DNA of 64,000 bases from Lysinibacillus sp. 2017 (GTDB taxonomy: Bacteria; Bacillota; Bacilli; Bacillales_A; Planococcaceae). Made by a program: the position numbers and the translations under genes. Numbering within the stretch: position 1 is the first letter of the stretch; every line of letters begins with the position of its first letter. Below, in pieces: positions 57,103 to 64,000 of the stretch. The notes under the pieces are model-generated. The model saw only the letters and a program-made list of their open reading frames with translations. It made no database searches and was not told the DNA's origin. Location of the stretch: positions 668,001-732,000 of the forward strand of contig NZ_CP029002.1 in NCBI RefSeq assembly GCF_003073375.1. The letters run 5' to 3'.

Positions 57103-58566
57103 TTGAGATTTAAAAAATGGTTAGGTGTCGTAACTGCAGGTGTTCTTCTTTCAACGTCATTTGCTTTAGCGCCAGTGAACGCAGAAGAGACACATACAAT
57201 TGCAGATGAAAGTATATATGATTTATTAGTAGATCGTTTCTTCAATGGAATTGGTTCAAATGATGATGAATTCGTCAATGCCAAAGATCCGTCAATGTTT
57301 GCAGGTGGCGACTTTAATGGCTTAGTGAAAAAAATTGATTACATAACAAATATGGGCTACACGATGTTATCAATTGGCTCTGTGTTCGCAACAGAAAAAT
57401 ATGATGGTTCTATGTTAACAAGTTACGCTGAATTGGATAAACACTTTGGTACGGAAGATGAACTGAAAAAAGTGGTTGAAAAATTCAACGAACGTGATAC
57501 GAAAATCATGGTTGATTTCCCATTATCGAATGTAAGTCCAAATCATGAATGGGCTGATCAGACAGGCTTTGTTGCCAGTACAAATGATGGTCAAATTCAG
57601 TGGGATCTTTCAAATAAGGCTGTACAATCGGCTTTAATCGATGCAGCAGTTAAATTTGTCGATACGTATGAAGTAAATGGTGTACGTTTAACGAATATCG
57701 AAGGTGCGGACACAACATTTTTAAACGAGGTTATTGACGCATTAAAAGCAGCAAAATCAGACATTTATGTGATTGCTAATGCGGAAAGTGATGCGAACTT
57801 TGATGCGAAATTTTACGAAGATACAGCGCCACTTTATGCAAACGCCTTTAAAAACGTTGATTTAAATACAACGGTGTTAGAAGATCATATTAACGAGGCT
57901 GTTTCAGGAACGCCTGTATTAACGATGCCAGATACAATTTGGTCAGATCGTTTTACATTAGCGTCAACTTCTGAAAATATGTACCCGCCAACACGTAGTA
58001 AAATTTCAATTGCAAGTACGTTGTTATTACCGGGTGTTCCAGTCATTTCGTACGGTTCTGAAATTGCGATGAATGGTACAGCTGGTGCAGAAGCACATCA
58101 ATATTACAATTTTAAAACGGATTCAGAACTTGGTGACTATGTTGGTCAACTACAATCTTTACGTAATGATTCAGATACGCTACGTAATGGTGAATTTAAA
58201 TGGTTAGAAAATGAAGATGGTTACATGGTATTTGAGCGTAAATCAGATACAGAAACATGGATCGTTGTCATTAATAATAGTAGTAAAACGAAGCGTATTA
58301 ATATTCCAGTAGCAGAACTTGGTGAAGGAAAAGAAGTGCGTGGTATGTTTGATAGCGAAATTATTCGTGAAAACAAAGATGGCAACTACACAATCATTTT
58401 AGATCGTGAAATGGTAGAAGTTTATCAAGTAATCGAAGCGCGCGGTATTAATACCTCATACGTTGTTGCGTTAGGTTTAGTCATTGTCCTCTATACAATT
58501 TTCATGATTGTTATTATGAAGCGTGGTAAAAAACGTCGTGCTGAACAGGCACAACAAGCTAAATAA
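57103..58566 (+). CDS. Amylase-like GH13 fold protein, catalytic residues replaced, membrane-anchored
   Basis: 487 residues from TTG 57103 (GAGAGGGA upstream); this start exposes a signal peptide (RFKKWLGVV, hydrophobic, cleavage near VNA-E). The TIM-barrel pattern of family GH13 is present: IYDLLVDRFFNG, GGDFNGLVKKIDYI, MLSIGSVF, VDFPLSNVSPNHEW. The conserved catalytic sites are lost: region II reads VNGVRLTNIEGAD where GFRxDxxxH is expected (nucleophile Asp replaced), region III ANAES, region IV MPDT in place of NHD. A C-terminal membrane span (about 455-477) and basic tail (KRGKKRR) anchor it. Probably a surface-bound sugar-binding or pseudoenzyme protein. Active-site reading is mine from alignment by eye. 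Confidence 0.8.
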   Translation: MRFKKWLGVVTAGVLLSTSFALAPVNAEETHTIADESIYDLLVDRFFNGIGSNDDEFVNAKDPSMFAGGDFNGLVKKIDYITNMGYTMLSIGSVFATEKYDGSMLTSYAELDKHFGTEDELKKVVEKFNERDTKIMVDFPLSNVSPNHEWADQTGFVASTNDGQIQWDLSNKAVQSALIDAAVKFVDTYEVNGVRLTNIEGADTTFLNEVIDALKAAKSDIYVIANAESDANFDAKFYEDTAPLYANAFKNVDLNTTVLEDHINEAVSGTPVLTMPDTIWSDRFTLASTSENMYPPTRSKISIASTLLLPGVPVISYGSEIAMNGTAGAEAHQYYNFKTDSELGDYVGQLQSLRNDSDTLRNGEFKWLENEDGYMVFERKSDTETWIVVINNSSKTKRINIPVAELGEGKEVRGMFDSEIIRENKDGNYTIILDREMVEVYQVIEARGINTSYVVALGLVIVLYTIFMIVIMKRGKKRRAEQAQQAK

Positions 58567-58578
58567 GCCTATTAAAAA

Positions 58579-58619
58579 AGCCTGAAGTCATTTGGAATTT
58601 AAATGACTTCGGGCTTTTG
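58579..58619. terminator. Bidirectional terminator between the GH13-like gene and yitU
   Basis: AAGCCTGAAGTCATTT / AAATGACTTCGGGCTT stem with one G-T pair, 7-nt loop, A-rich before and T-rich after. It serves the convergent genes on both strands. Confidence 0.85.
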
Positions 58620-59426
58620 TTATAATTTCAAACGATCTTGTAATATTCTTGCGATGCCGTCTTCGTTGTTTGAAAGTGTAATTTCATTGGCGATATTTTT
58701 TAAGTCGTGAATACCATTCCCCATGGCAACACCTACACCAGCGTATTCAATCATTTCTAAATCATTGTCTTCATCACCAAAAGCAATAATACGATCACGC
58801 GGTATGCCCATTTCTTTCGCGATATGGTCAATACCGACCGCTTTGCTTAAGCCTTTATGAACGACTTCAATAATTGGAAACGGTGCGCCCCAACGACGAT
58901 GTTCGATGAGCTCAGCGTGAACATCTTGTAAGTGCTGACGAATAATCGGTGTGTTCATATCATTCGCTTGGATTAATAAACTTGTGGGGTTTTCAAACAA
59001 GTTTTTCGTTAAATCACCTGTTAAAATGTTAGGACTGCCCATATGAAAAATTTGCAGTGCGCCATCATCTTCGCGGTGGATATAAACATCATCCAACACT
59101 TCGGCGATTAAATTGTCATATTCATATTTATGAACCGATTCGATAACATCGTGAACAACACGTAAATCAACGGTCGTATGAATTTTTTTCCACATTGGGT
59201 TTTTCGGGTGGTGAATGAGGGCACCATTAAAATTGACAATCGGTGTCGTTAAGCTTAATTCATTATAATAGAGCTCGCTAGCACGGTAAGGACGACCTGT
59301 AGCGATCATTACTTGGTGACCAGCTTCTTTTGCTTTTAGTAGAGTTTGTTTAGTAATCGGCGAAATTTTTTTCTCATCTGTGAGAAGCGTACCATCTAAA
59401 TCTAGTACAATTAAATGTTCGTTCAT
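58620..59426 (-). CDS. yitU: Cof-type HAD family phosphatase
   Basis: 268 residues, ATG 59426 with GGAGGC upstream on the minus strand. HAD motifs: I VLDLDGTLL (nucleophile Asp 8), II ATGRPY, III Lys in GLSKAVGI, IV FGDEDNDLEMIEYAGVGVAMGN. The large C2 cap places it with sugar- or flavin-phosphate phosphatases. Length and the following yitV-yitW match B. subtilis YitU, reported to act on flavin-pathway phosphates; other Cof proteins are possible. Confidence 0.88.
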   Translation of the reverse strand: MNEHLIVLDLDGTLLTDEKKISPITKQTLLKAKEAGHQVMIATGRPYRASELYYNELSLTTPIVNFNGALIHHPKNPMWKKIHTTVDLRVVHDVIESVHKYEYDNLIAEVLDDVYIHREDDGALQIFHMGSPNILTGDLTKNLFENPTSLLIQANDMNTPIIRQHLQDVHAELIEHRRWGAPFPIIEVVHKGLSKAVGIDHIAKEMGIPRDRIIAFGDEDNDLEMIEYAGVGVAMGNGIHDLKNIANEITLSNNEDGIARILQDRLKL

Positions 59427-59539
59427 AGGAAAAAGCCTCCTTTAGCATGTGTATTATTGTATCGCGATAAAGAAACATACGTCAAAGTTTTTGAAACAAA
59501 TGGAAAGTTTTGATATAGTAAAAAGTAGAGGTGAAAAAT

Positions 59540-60298
59540 GTGATTGTAAAACGAGAACTCTGGGAGTCAATCCCATTACTACATGTGTATGACGAGACAA
59601 TGAATGAAAACACGCCAGTTGTCGTATTTTTCCACGGCTTTATGAGTGCGAAAGAACATAACTTGCATTATGCGTATCAACTGATTCAAAAAGGTATTCG
59701 TGTTATTTTACCCGATGCGCTATTGCATGGCGAACGTATTGGTAACTTATCTGAAATCGAAATGAATGCGAGCTTTTGGAAAATCGTATTAACTTCGGTA
59801 AATGAATTACATACGATTTATGAACAATTGAAGCAAAAGCAATTACTAGCAAGTGATAAAATTGGTGTATCAGGAACGTCAATGGGCGGCGTTGTGACAT
59901 CAGGTAGTTTAGCGGTTTATCCTTGGATTAAAACAGCAGGTATTTGTATGGGAACAGCGAGCTATACTAAATTTGCAGAACATCAAGTGAAGGAATTTGC
60001 TGAAAAGGGAATCAAGTTGCCGATGACGAAGAATGAGCAACAACAATTGATCCTGTTACTAGACCGCTATAATTTAGAAGACAAGGAAGAAGCGTGGAAA
60101 CATCGTCCAATTATTTTCTGGCACGGTGAACGTGATACAGTTGTTCCTTATGAAATGAGTCGTGATTTTTATGAACAGCATGTGTTGAATAATAGCGATA
60201 CTCAAATTGAATTTATTAGTGCGCCAAAAGCGGGGCATGCCGTTTCACGAAGCGGTATGCTTCAAGTAACAAACTTCCTAGCACAACATTTGGCATAA
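59540..60298 (+). CDS. yitV: Alpha/beta hydrolase, YitV-like esterase
   Basis: 252 residues from GTG 59540 with AGAGGTGA upstream (a GTG at 59531 overlaps that site). Catalytic triad visible: nucleophile Ser in GVSGTSMGGVV near 115, Asp in WHGERDTVVPYE near 198, His in APKAGHAVS near 234; oxyanion region FFHGFMSAKEHN near 34. Intracellular, no signal peptide. Substrate unknown. Followed after 56 bp by yitW. Confidence 0.88.
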   Translation: MIVKRELWESIPLLHVYDETMNENTPVVVFFHGFMSAKEHNLHYAYQLIQKGIRVILPDALLHGERIGNLSEIEMNASFWKIVLTSVNELHTIYEQLKQKQLLASDKIGVSGTSMGGVVTSGSLAVYPWIKTAGICMGTASYTKFAEHQVKEFAEKGIKLPMTKNEQQQLILLLDRYNLEDKEEAWKHRPIIFWHGERDTVVPYEMSRDFYEQHVLNNSDTQIEFISAPKAGHAVSRSGMLQVTNFLAQHLA

Positions 60299-60354
60299 CT
60301 CGCACAATGATGTTATGATAACAATTAACACCATTCCGAAAGGGGAAACTACAA

Positions 60355-60669
60355 ATGGCGATTGATCAAGACATGAAAGACAGCATGTTAGGTGCTCTAG
60401 AAAATGTAATCGACCCTGAGCTCGGCATTGATATTGTGAACTTAGGTTTAGTATATGATGTAGATTTAACAGATGAAGGGGTAGCGTTCGTAACAATGAC
60501 TCTAACTTCAATGGGTTGCCCACTAGGTCCAGTTATTGTAGACCAAGTAAACACAGCGTTATTGGAACTACCAGAAGTTAAAGAAACAAATGTAAATATC
60601 GTTTGGCAGCCAACGTGGTCTAAAGACAATATGTCACGCTACGCAAAAATGGCACTAGGTATCCGCTAA
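60355..60669 (+). CDS. yitW: MIP18/DUF59 family iron-sulfur assembly protein
   Basis: 104 residues, ATG behind AAAGGGGAAA. Signatures: VIDPELGIDIVNLGLVYDV and the conserved cysteine in LTSMGCPLGP near residue 63. DUF59 (SufT/PaaD/MIP18-like) proteins act in iron-sulfur cluster maturation. Conserved behind yitV. Confidence 0.93.
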   Translation: MAIDQDMKDSMLGALENVIDPELGIDIVNLGLVYDVDLTDEGVAFVTMTLTSMGCPLGPVIVDQVNTALLELPEVKETNVNIVWQPTWSKDNMSRYAKMALGIR

Positions 60670-60674
60670 AAAGT

Positions 60675-60719
60675 AAATCCCGTTCGATTCCTTTAATTAA
60701 GAATCGAACGGGATTTTTT
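60675..60719. terminator. Bidirectional terminator between yitW and fnr
   Basis: AAATCCCGTTCGATTC / GAATCGAACGGGATTT, perfect 16-bp stem, flanked by A and T runs; it overlaps the fnr stop on the other strand. Confidence 0.9.
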
Positions 60720-61422
60720 AATCTATTCTACAAACCGCTAGAGGGCAGTTTTCACAATCAATTTCTTGTTTTAAATAATTTAAATCGAGGATGGTAATAT
60801 AGCCCCTATCGATCTTAATGATTTTGTCTTTTCGTAAATCGTTTAACATACGATTAATCATTTCACGACTTGTTGCGCATAAATTGGCAATTTCCGTATT
60901 TGTCAAAGCAATCGAAATGAAAACTTCATTGACTGAACTAAATTTCCCATACGTATTGGCTAATCGAATTAATGTTGAAAATAGCGCACCTTTTTTGCCG
61001 TGTAAAACTAAATCACGCAGACGACTTTGATTTTTTATATTTTCCGTTTGGATCCACTTTAAATAGTCAACCATTAAAGTAGGGTGATCTTGAATAAATG
61101 ACTCTAACAAATCATTATGAATCGAATAAATTTCAGAAGCTTCTAATGCTTTTGCCGTCGTTGAATGGGACGTAAATTTGCAAAACATTAAGCTTTCACC
61201 AATTAAGCAGTCTTTTCCACAAATGCGAATTGTTAATTCTCTACCACTTTCTGTTTCTTTACTTACTTGTACAGATCCACTTTTAATAAGAAAAATATGT
61301 TCGGCTCGCTCGCCTTCTTGAAAAATGGTCGCTCCTTTTTCAAGTTTAAAAATGGTCCCTTTTGTTTGACAAAGGATGGCAATATCTTGTGGAATGGTTT
61401 GAACTGTTTCGATAAAAATCAC
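60718..61422 (-). CDS. fnr: Fnr-type CRP/FNR transcription regulator with C-terminal Fe-S cluster
   Basis: About 234 residues. The N-terminal cyclic-nucleotide-like domain (FKLEKGATIFQEGERAEHIF) is followed by a dimer helix and the winged HTH (TNTEIANLCATSREMINRML). The C-terminus carries CENCPLAVC, i.e. C-x2-C-x4-C, which matches the B. subtilis Fnr cluster ligands, in contrast to the N-terminal cysteines of E. coli FNR. So it is an oxygen-sensing regulator of anaerobic genes. The start is uncertain: GTG 61422 and TTG 61431 both lack a well-placed ribosome site, and extension to 61458 enters a hairpin. Divergent from clpB. Confidence 0.85.
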   Translation of the reverse strand: MIFIETVQTIPQDIAILCQTKGTIFKLEKGATIFQEGERAEHIFLIKSGSVQVSKETESGRELTIRICGKDCLIGESLMFCKFTSHSTTAKALEASEIYSIHNDLLESFIQDHPTLMVDYLKWIQTENIKNQSRLRDLVLHGKKGALFSTLIRLANTYGKFSSVNEVFISIALTNTEIANLCATSREMINRMLNDLRKDKIIKIDRGYITILDLNYLKQEIDCENCPLAVCRID

Positions 61423-61443
61423 ACCTTTCAATAAGGAAATAAA

Positions 61444-61511
61444 GTGAAACTTCAACAATCTGGGTGTTCTTCATCCCCCAGATTGTTAGTTGAACCAATC
61501 GGGCTAGCACG
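61444..61511. repeat. Hairpin copy of the intergenic TGAACCAATCGGGCTA motif, in the fnr leader
   Basis: The interior CAATCTGGG / CCCAGATTG (9 bp, loop about 12 nt) lies between TGAAACTTCAA and GTTAGTTGAACCAATCGGGC. The same flanks with another interior occur at 15718-15782. On the minus strand it forms the 5' leader of fnr. An RNA or DNA-level control element is possible. Confidence 0.5.
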
Positions 61512-61599
61512 AGAAAAAGTGTAAAAATTTGTATATTATACTACAAACATCATACCACATTAATTTCTGAAAATAATTAAAAATGTTGAGCGTATTTCA

Positions 61600-61651
61600 T
61601 TGAAGTTTGATTTATTTTGACCTATAATCTAATTAGTCAGTAAAGGTCAAA
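61600..61651 (+). promoter_or_regulatory. clpB promoter with two CtsR-like operators
   Basis: Sigma-A promoter TTGAAG (61600-61605), 17-bp spacer, TATAAT (61623-61628). The spacer itself, read on the minus strand, is GGTCAAAATAAATCAAA (61606-61622), and AGTCAGTAAAGGTCAAA follows at 61635-61651. Both match the CtsR consensus RGTCAAANANRGTCAAA at about 15 of 17 positions. CtsR represses clp genes until heat or protein stress. Confidence 0.7.
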
Positions 61652-61674
61652 CTTTTAAAAAAGGGGTGCTTTTT

Positions 61675-63801
61675 ATGCAATTTAATCAAACACAAGATAA
61701 CCGTCCACCATTAGAACAATTTGGACGGAATTTAATCGAACAAGTAAAGAACGGCAAAATGGATCCAGTCATTGGCCGAGATGAAGAAATTCGTAATGTC
61801 ATTCGCATATTATCGCGCAAAACGAAAAATAATCCCGTATTAATCGGTGAACCAGGTGTTGGTAAAACGGCGATTGTCGAAGGACTTGCACAGCGTATCG
61901 TCCGCAAAGATGTACCAGAGGGCTTAAAAGAAGCGGAACTGTATGAATTAGATATGAGTGCATTAATCGCAGGCGCATCGTATCGTGGGCAATTTGAGGA
62001 ACGTTTAAAAGGTGTTTTAAAACAGGTGAAAGAATCGGAAGGAAACATTATTTTATTTATCGATGAAATTCATACGATCGTTGGCGCTGGTAAAACAGAA
62101 GGCGCGATGGATGCTGGTAATATGTTAAAGCCAATGCTTGCACGTGGTGAGCTCCACTGTATTGGTGCAACAACACTAGACGAATATCGCATGAATATTG
62201 AAAAGGACCCAGCATTAGAGCGCAGATTCCAACAAGTACTTGTGCGCGAACCTTCGATTGAAGATACCGTATCGATTTTACGCGGGATTAAAGATCGCTT
62301 TGAAGAACATCACCGTGGTGTTCGTATTCATGACCGCGCGATTATCGCTGCTGCACAATTAGCGGATCGTTATATTACCGACCGTTTCTTGCCAGATAAA
62401 GCCATCGATTTAATCGATGAAGCGTGTGCAATGATTCGTATTGAAATTGATTCAATGCCTCAAGAGCTTGATCAATTAACACGCCGCTTAACCCAATTAA
62501 AAATCGAACAGCAGGCACTAAAAAAAGAAAAAGATGATGCAAGTAAAAAACGTCTTGACCTAATTAGTGAGGAAGTTGAAAAGCTAGAAATTTCCATTAA
62601 AACGATGAAAGAGCAATGGGAACTTGAAAAAAGTGGACTTCAAGTTGTTCGTGATAAAAAAGACCAATTGAAAAAATATCAAGCAGAAGCAGAGTATTTG
62701 ATTAATACAGGCAGTAACTTTGCTCGAGCAAGTGAGCTTCAATATAGTCAAATTCCAAAGCTTGAAAAAGAAGTAACAGAGCTTGAACAACAACTTAAGG
62801 CAACAGAAGGCAATCGTATGTTACGTGAAGAAGTAACGGAGGAAGAAATCGCAAAAATTATTTCTCGGTGGACAGGCATTCCAGTGACGAAGCTTGTAGA
62901 AGGGGAACGTGAAAAATTACTTCGTTTAAAAGATACACTTCAAGAACGTGTTGTCGGTCAAGACGATGCAGTCACATATGTAACTGAAGCAGTATGGCGT
63001 GCTCGTTCGGGTATTAAAGATCCGAACAAACCGATTGGAAGCTTTTTATTCTTAGGGCCAACAGGTGTCGGTAAAACAGAATTAGCCAAAGCATTAGCCG
63101 CACAGCTATTCGATTCAGAGGATCATTTCGTTCGTATTGATATGAGTGAATATATGGAGAAACATTCTGTATCACGACTTGTCGGAGCGCCTCCAGGATA
63201 CATTGGCTATGAAGAAGGTGGCCAATTAACAGAAGCCGTTCGTCGTAACCCGTATTCAGTTGTGCTACTAGATGAAATCGAAAAAGCACATCCAGATGTC
63301 GCAAATATTTTATTGCAAGTTTTGGATGACGGTCGTATTACCGATAGCCAAGGTAGAATGGTGAACTTCACGAATACGGTCATCATCTTAACGTCTAACA
63401 TCGGATCGCATTACTTATTGGAAGAAAACGAAGAGTCAGAAGCGTTAGTGCAAGCTGCGCTACGTCAGCACTTCAAGCCAGAGCTACTAAACCGTATGGA
63501 CGATATTATAATGTTCCATGCTTTATCAAATGAACACTTCCATGCTATCGCTTGGAAATATGTCCATCAATTACAAGACCGTGTGGCAGAACAAGAAATT
63601 ACTTTACATGTTTCAGATGAAGTAGTAAATTGGGTTGTTGAAAACGGTGTTGATCCACAGTTTGGGGCACGTCCGTTAAAACGATTTGTACAACGCCATT
63701 TAGAAACGATGGTAGCCCGTGAATTATTAAAAGGGGAAGTAACCGCAGGACAAACCATGTCGATTACATTAGATAATGGTGAATTAAAAATTATGAACTA
63801 A
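61675..63801 (+). CDS. clpB: ClpB-type disaggregase lacking the N-terminal domain
   Basis: 708 residues from ATG 61675 (AAGGGGTG upstream; the in-frame GTG 61666 overlaps it). AAA+ module 1: [17 protein letters not shown] near 65, Walker [11 protein letters not shown]. The coiled-coil M domain (about 265-380: [20 protein letters not shown] type, [15 protein letters not shown]) is the full ClpB length, which separates it from ClpC and ClpE. Module 2: [34 protein letters not shown]. No IGL/F ClpP loop seen, so it should act with DnaK in disaggregation. The usual roughly 145-residue N-terminal domain is absent; the gene starts at the position of the internal start of E. coli ClpB. Confidence 0.9.
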   Translation: MQFNQTQDNRPPLEQFGRNLIEQVKNGKMDPVIGRDEEIRNVIRILSRKTKNNPVLIGEPGVGKTAIVEGLAQRIVRKDVPEGLKEAELYELDMSALIAGASYRGQFEERLKGVLKQVKESEGNIILFIDEIHTIVGAGKTEGAMDAGNMLKPMLARGELHCIGATTLDEYRMNIEKDPALERRFQQVLVREPSIEDTVSILRGIKDRFEEHHRGVRIHDRAIIAAAQLADRYITDRFLPDKAIDLIDEACAMIRIEIDSMPQELDQLTRRLTQLKIEQQALKKEKDDASKKRLDLISEEVEKLEISIKTMKEQWELEKSGLQVVRDKKDQLKKYQAEAEYLINTGSNFARASELQYSQIPKLEKEVTELEQQLKATEGNRMLREEVTEEEIAKIISRWTGIPVTKLVEGEREKLLRLKDTLQERVVGQDDAVTYVTEAVWRARSGIKDPNKPIGSFLFLGPTGVGKTELAKALAAQLFDSEDHFVRIDMSEYMEKHSVSRLVGAPPGYIGYEEGGQLTEAVRRNPYSVVLLDEIEKAHPDVANILLQVLDDGRITDSQGRMVNFTNTVIILTSNIGSHYLLEENEESEALVQAALRQHFKPELLNRMDDIIMFHALSNEHFHAIAWKYVHQLQDRVAEQEITLHVSDEVVNWVVENGVDPQFGARPLKRFVQRHLETMVARELLKGEVTAGQTMSITLDNGELKIMN

Positions 63802-63807
63802 AACAAA

Positions 63808-63850
63808 AAAACACAACCTATGCATATTGCATGAGTTGTGTTTTTTAATA
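63808..63850 (+). terminator. Terminator after clpB (shared with the convergent gene)
   Basis: AAAAACACAACC-TATGCA / TGCATGAGTTGTGTTTTTT stem, very short loop; A- and T-runs allow function on both strands. Confidence 0.8.
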
Positions 63851-64000
63851 TTAGTGATGTTCAGCTTCTGCGTCTGGAGTTGATTCGTTTGGAATCACTG
63901 CAGCGATGATGATTACTAATACACTGAATACTAATGAAACGATAACGCCATTCGTGAAGTTAAAGTCTACGCCATTAACTGAGCTTACTACGTAGTTTAA
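63851..64000 (-). CDS. C-terminal end of a membrane protein, probably a transporter
   Basis: Last 49 residues; the gene extends beyond the right edge. It ends with a polar stretch (LNYVVSSVNGVDFNFTNG), a hydrophobic span (VIVSLVFSVLVIIIAAVI) and a short acidic tail ending in AEAEHH. This resembles the end of a multi-span cation symporter, but 49 residues do not allow a family call. Convergent with clpB. Confidence 0.6.
   Translation of the reverse strand, partial: LNYVVSSVNGVDFNFTNGVIVSLVFSVLVIIIAAVIPNESTPDAEAEHH

Overview
The window is low-G+C Firmicutes chromosome. Gene content and order (flaG-fliD-fliS, hpf-secA-prfB, uvrBA, ftsEX-ctpB-minJ, addBA, yisK-yisL, yitU-yitV-yitW) match Bacillales. 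The giant SLH-domain surface protein, two ComK paralogues and a Fnr with a C-terminal cysteine cluster fit the Lysinibacillus/Solibacillus (Planococcaceae) branch best. That placement is inference; there is no rRNA or other species marker here.

Layout. (1) 1-10791, minus: a giant secreted S-layer-like protein, open across at least 3,597 codons, whose C-terminus lies beyond the window. (2) 10984-13876: flagellar filament cap and chaperone genes (flaG, fliD, fliT-like, fliS), divergent from the giant gene; both sides carry sigma-D-like promoters. (3) 13981-18123: phosphoglucomutase, a ComK-family regulator with a structured leader, a PilZ protein and the hibernation factor Hpf. (4) 19510-23261: secA and prfB (with its programmed frameshift), enclosed by two repeat clusters in opposite orientation. 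(5) 25070-32756: a small unknown gene behind an SOS box, a second ComK, an IDEAL-domain protein, SOS-type uvrBA and yvlB with a sigma-W-like promoter. (6) 33102-42020: envelope and division genes: SH3b protein, FtsEX with an adjacent M23 peptidoglycan hydrolase, a TlpA-like thioredoxin, CtpB, MinJ and a TVP38-family protein. (7) 44381-54241: addB and addA; addA is interrupted inside a conserved helicase motif by a complete group II intron encoding its own reverse transcriptase/maturase. (8) 54253-64000: DUF418 protein, YisK, YisL, a catalytically degenerate amylase-like protein, YitU, YitV, YitW, Fnr, an N-domain-less ClpB with CtsR-like operators, and the end of a membrane protein.

The least explained component is a family of non-coding arrays in three intergenic regions (about 18.2-19.3, 23.3-24.9 and 42.1-44.3 kb). 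Each array is built of about 247-249 bp units carrying two hairpins. The outer ends of the large hairpin are constant while its core is swapped between several self-complementary sequences. Two sub-families face each other around a conserved AT-rich centre. Stem conservation, changed pairs and G-T pairs on one strand suggest selection for a folded RNA or single-stranded DNA. I recognise no described element of this kind.

The genes otherwise group into envelope/motility (SLH protein, filament cap, FtsEX/M23, MinJ, CtpB, SH3b), DNA damage and competence (UvrBA, AddAB, two ComKs, SOS-box gene) and stress/redox control (Hpf, ClpB, Fnr, YvlB).
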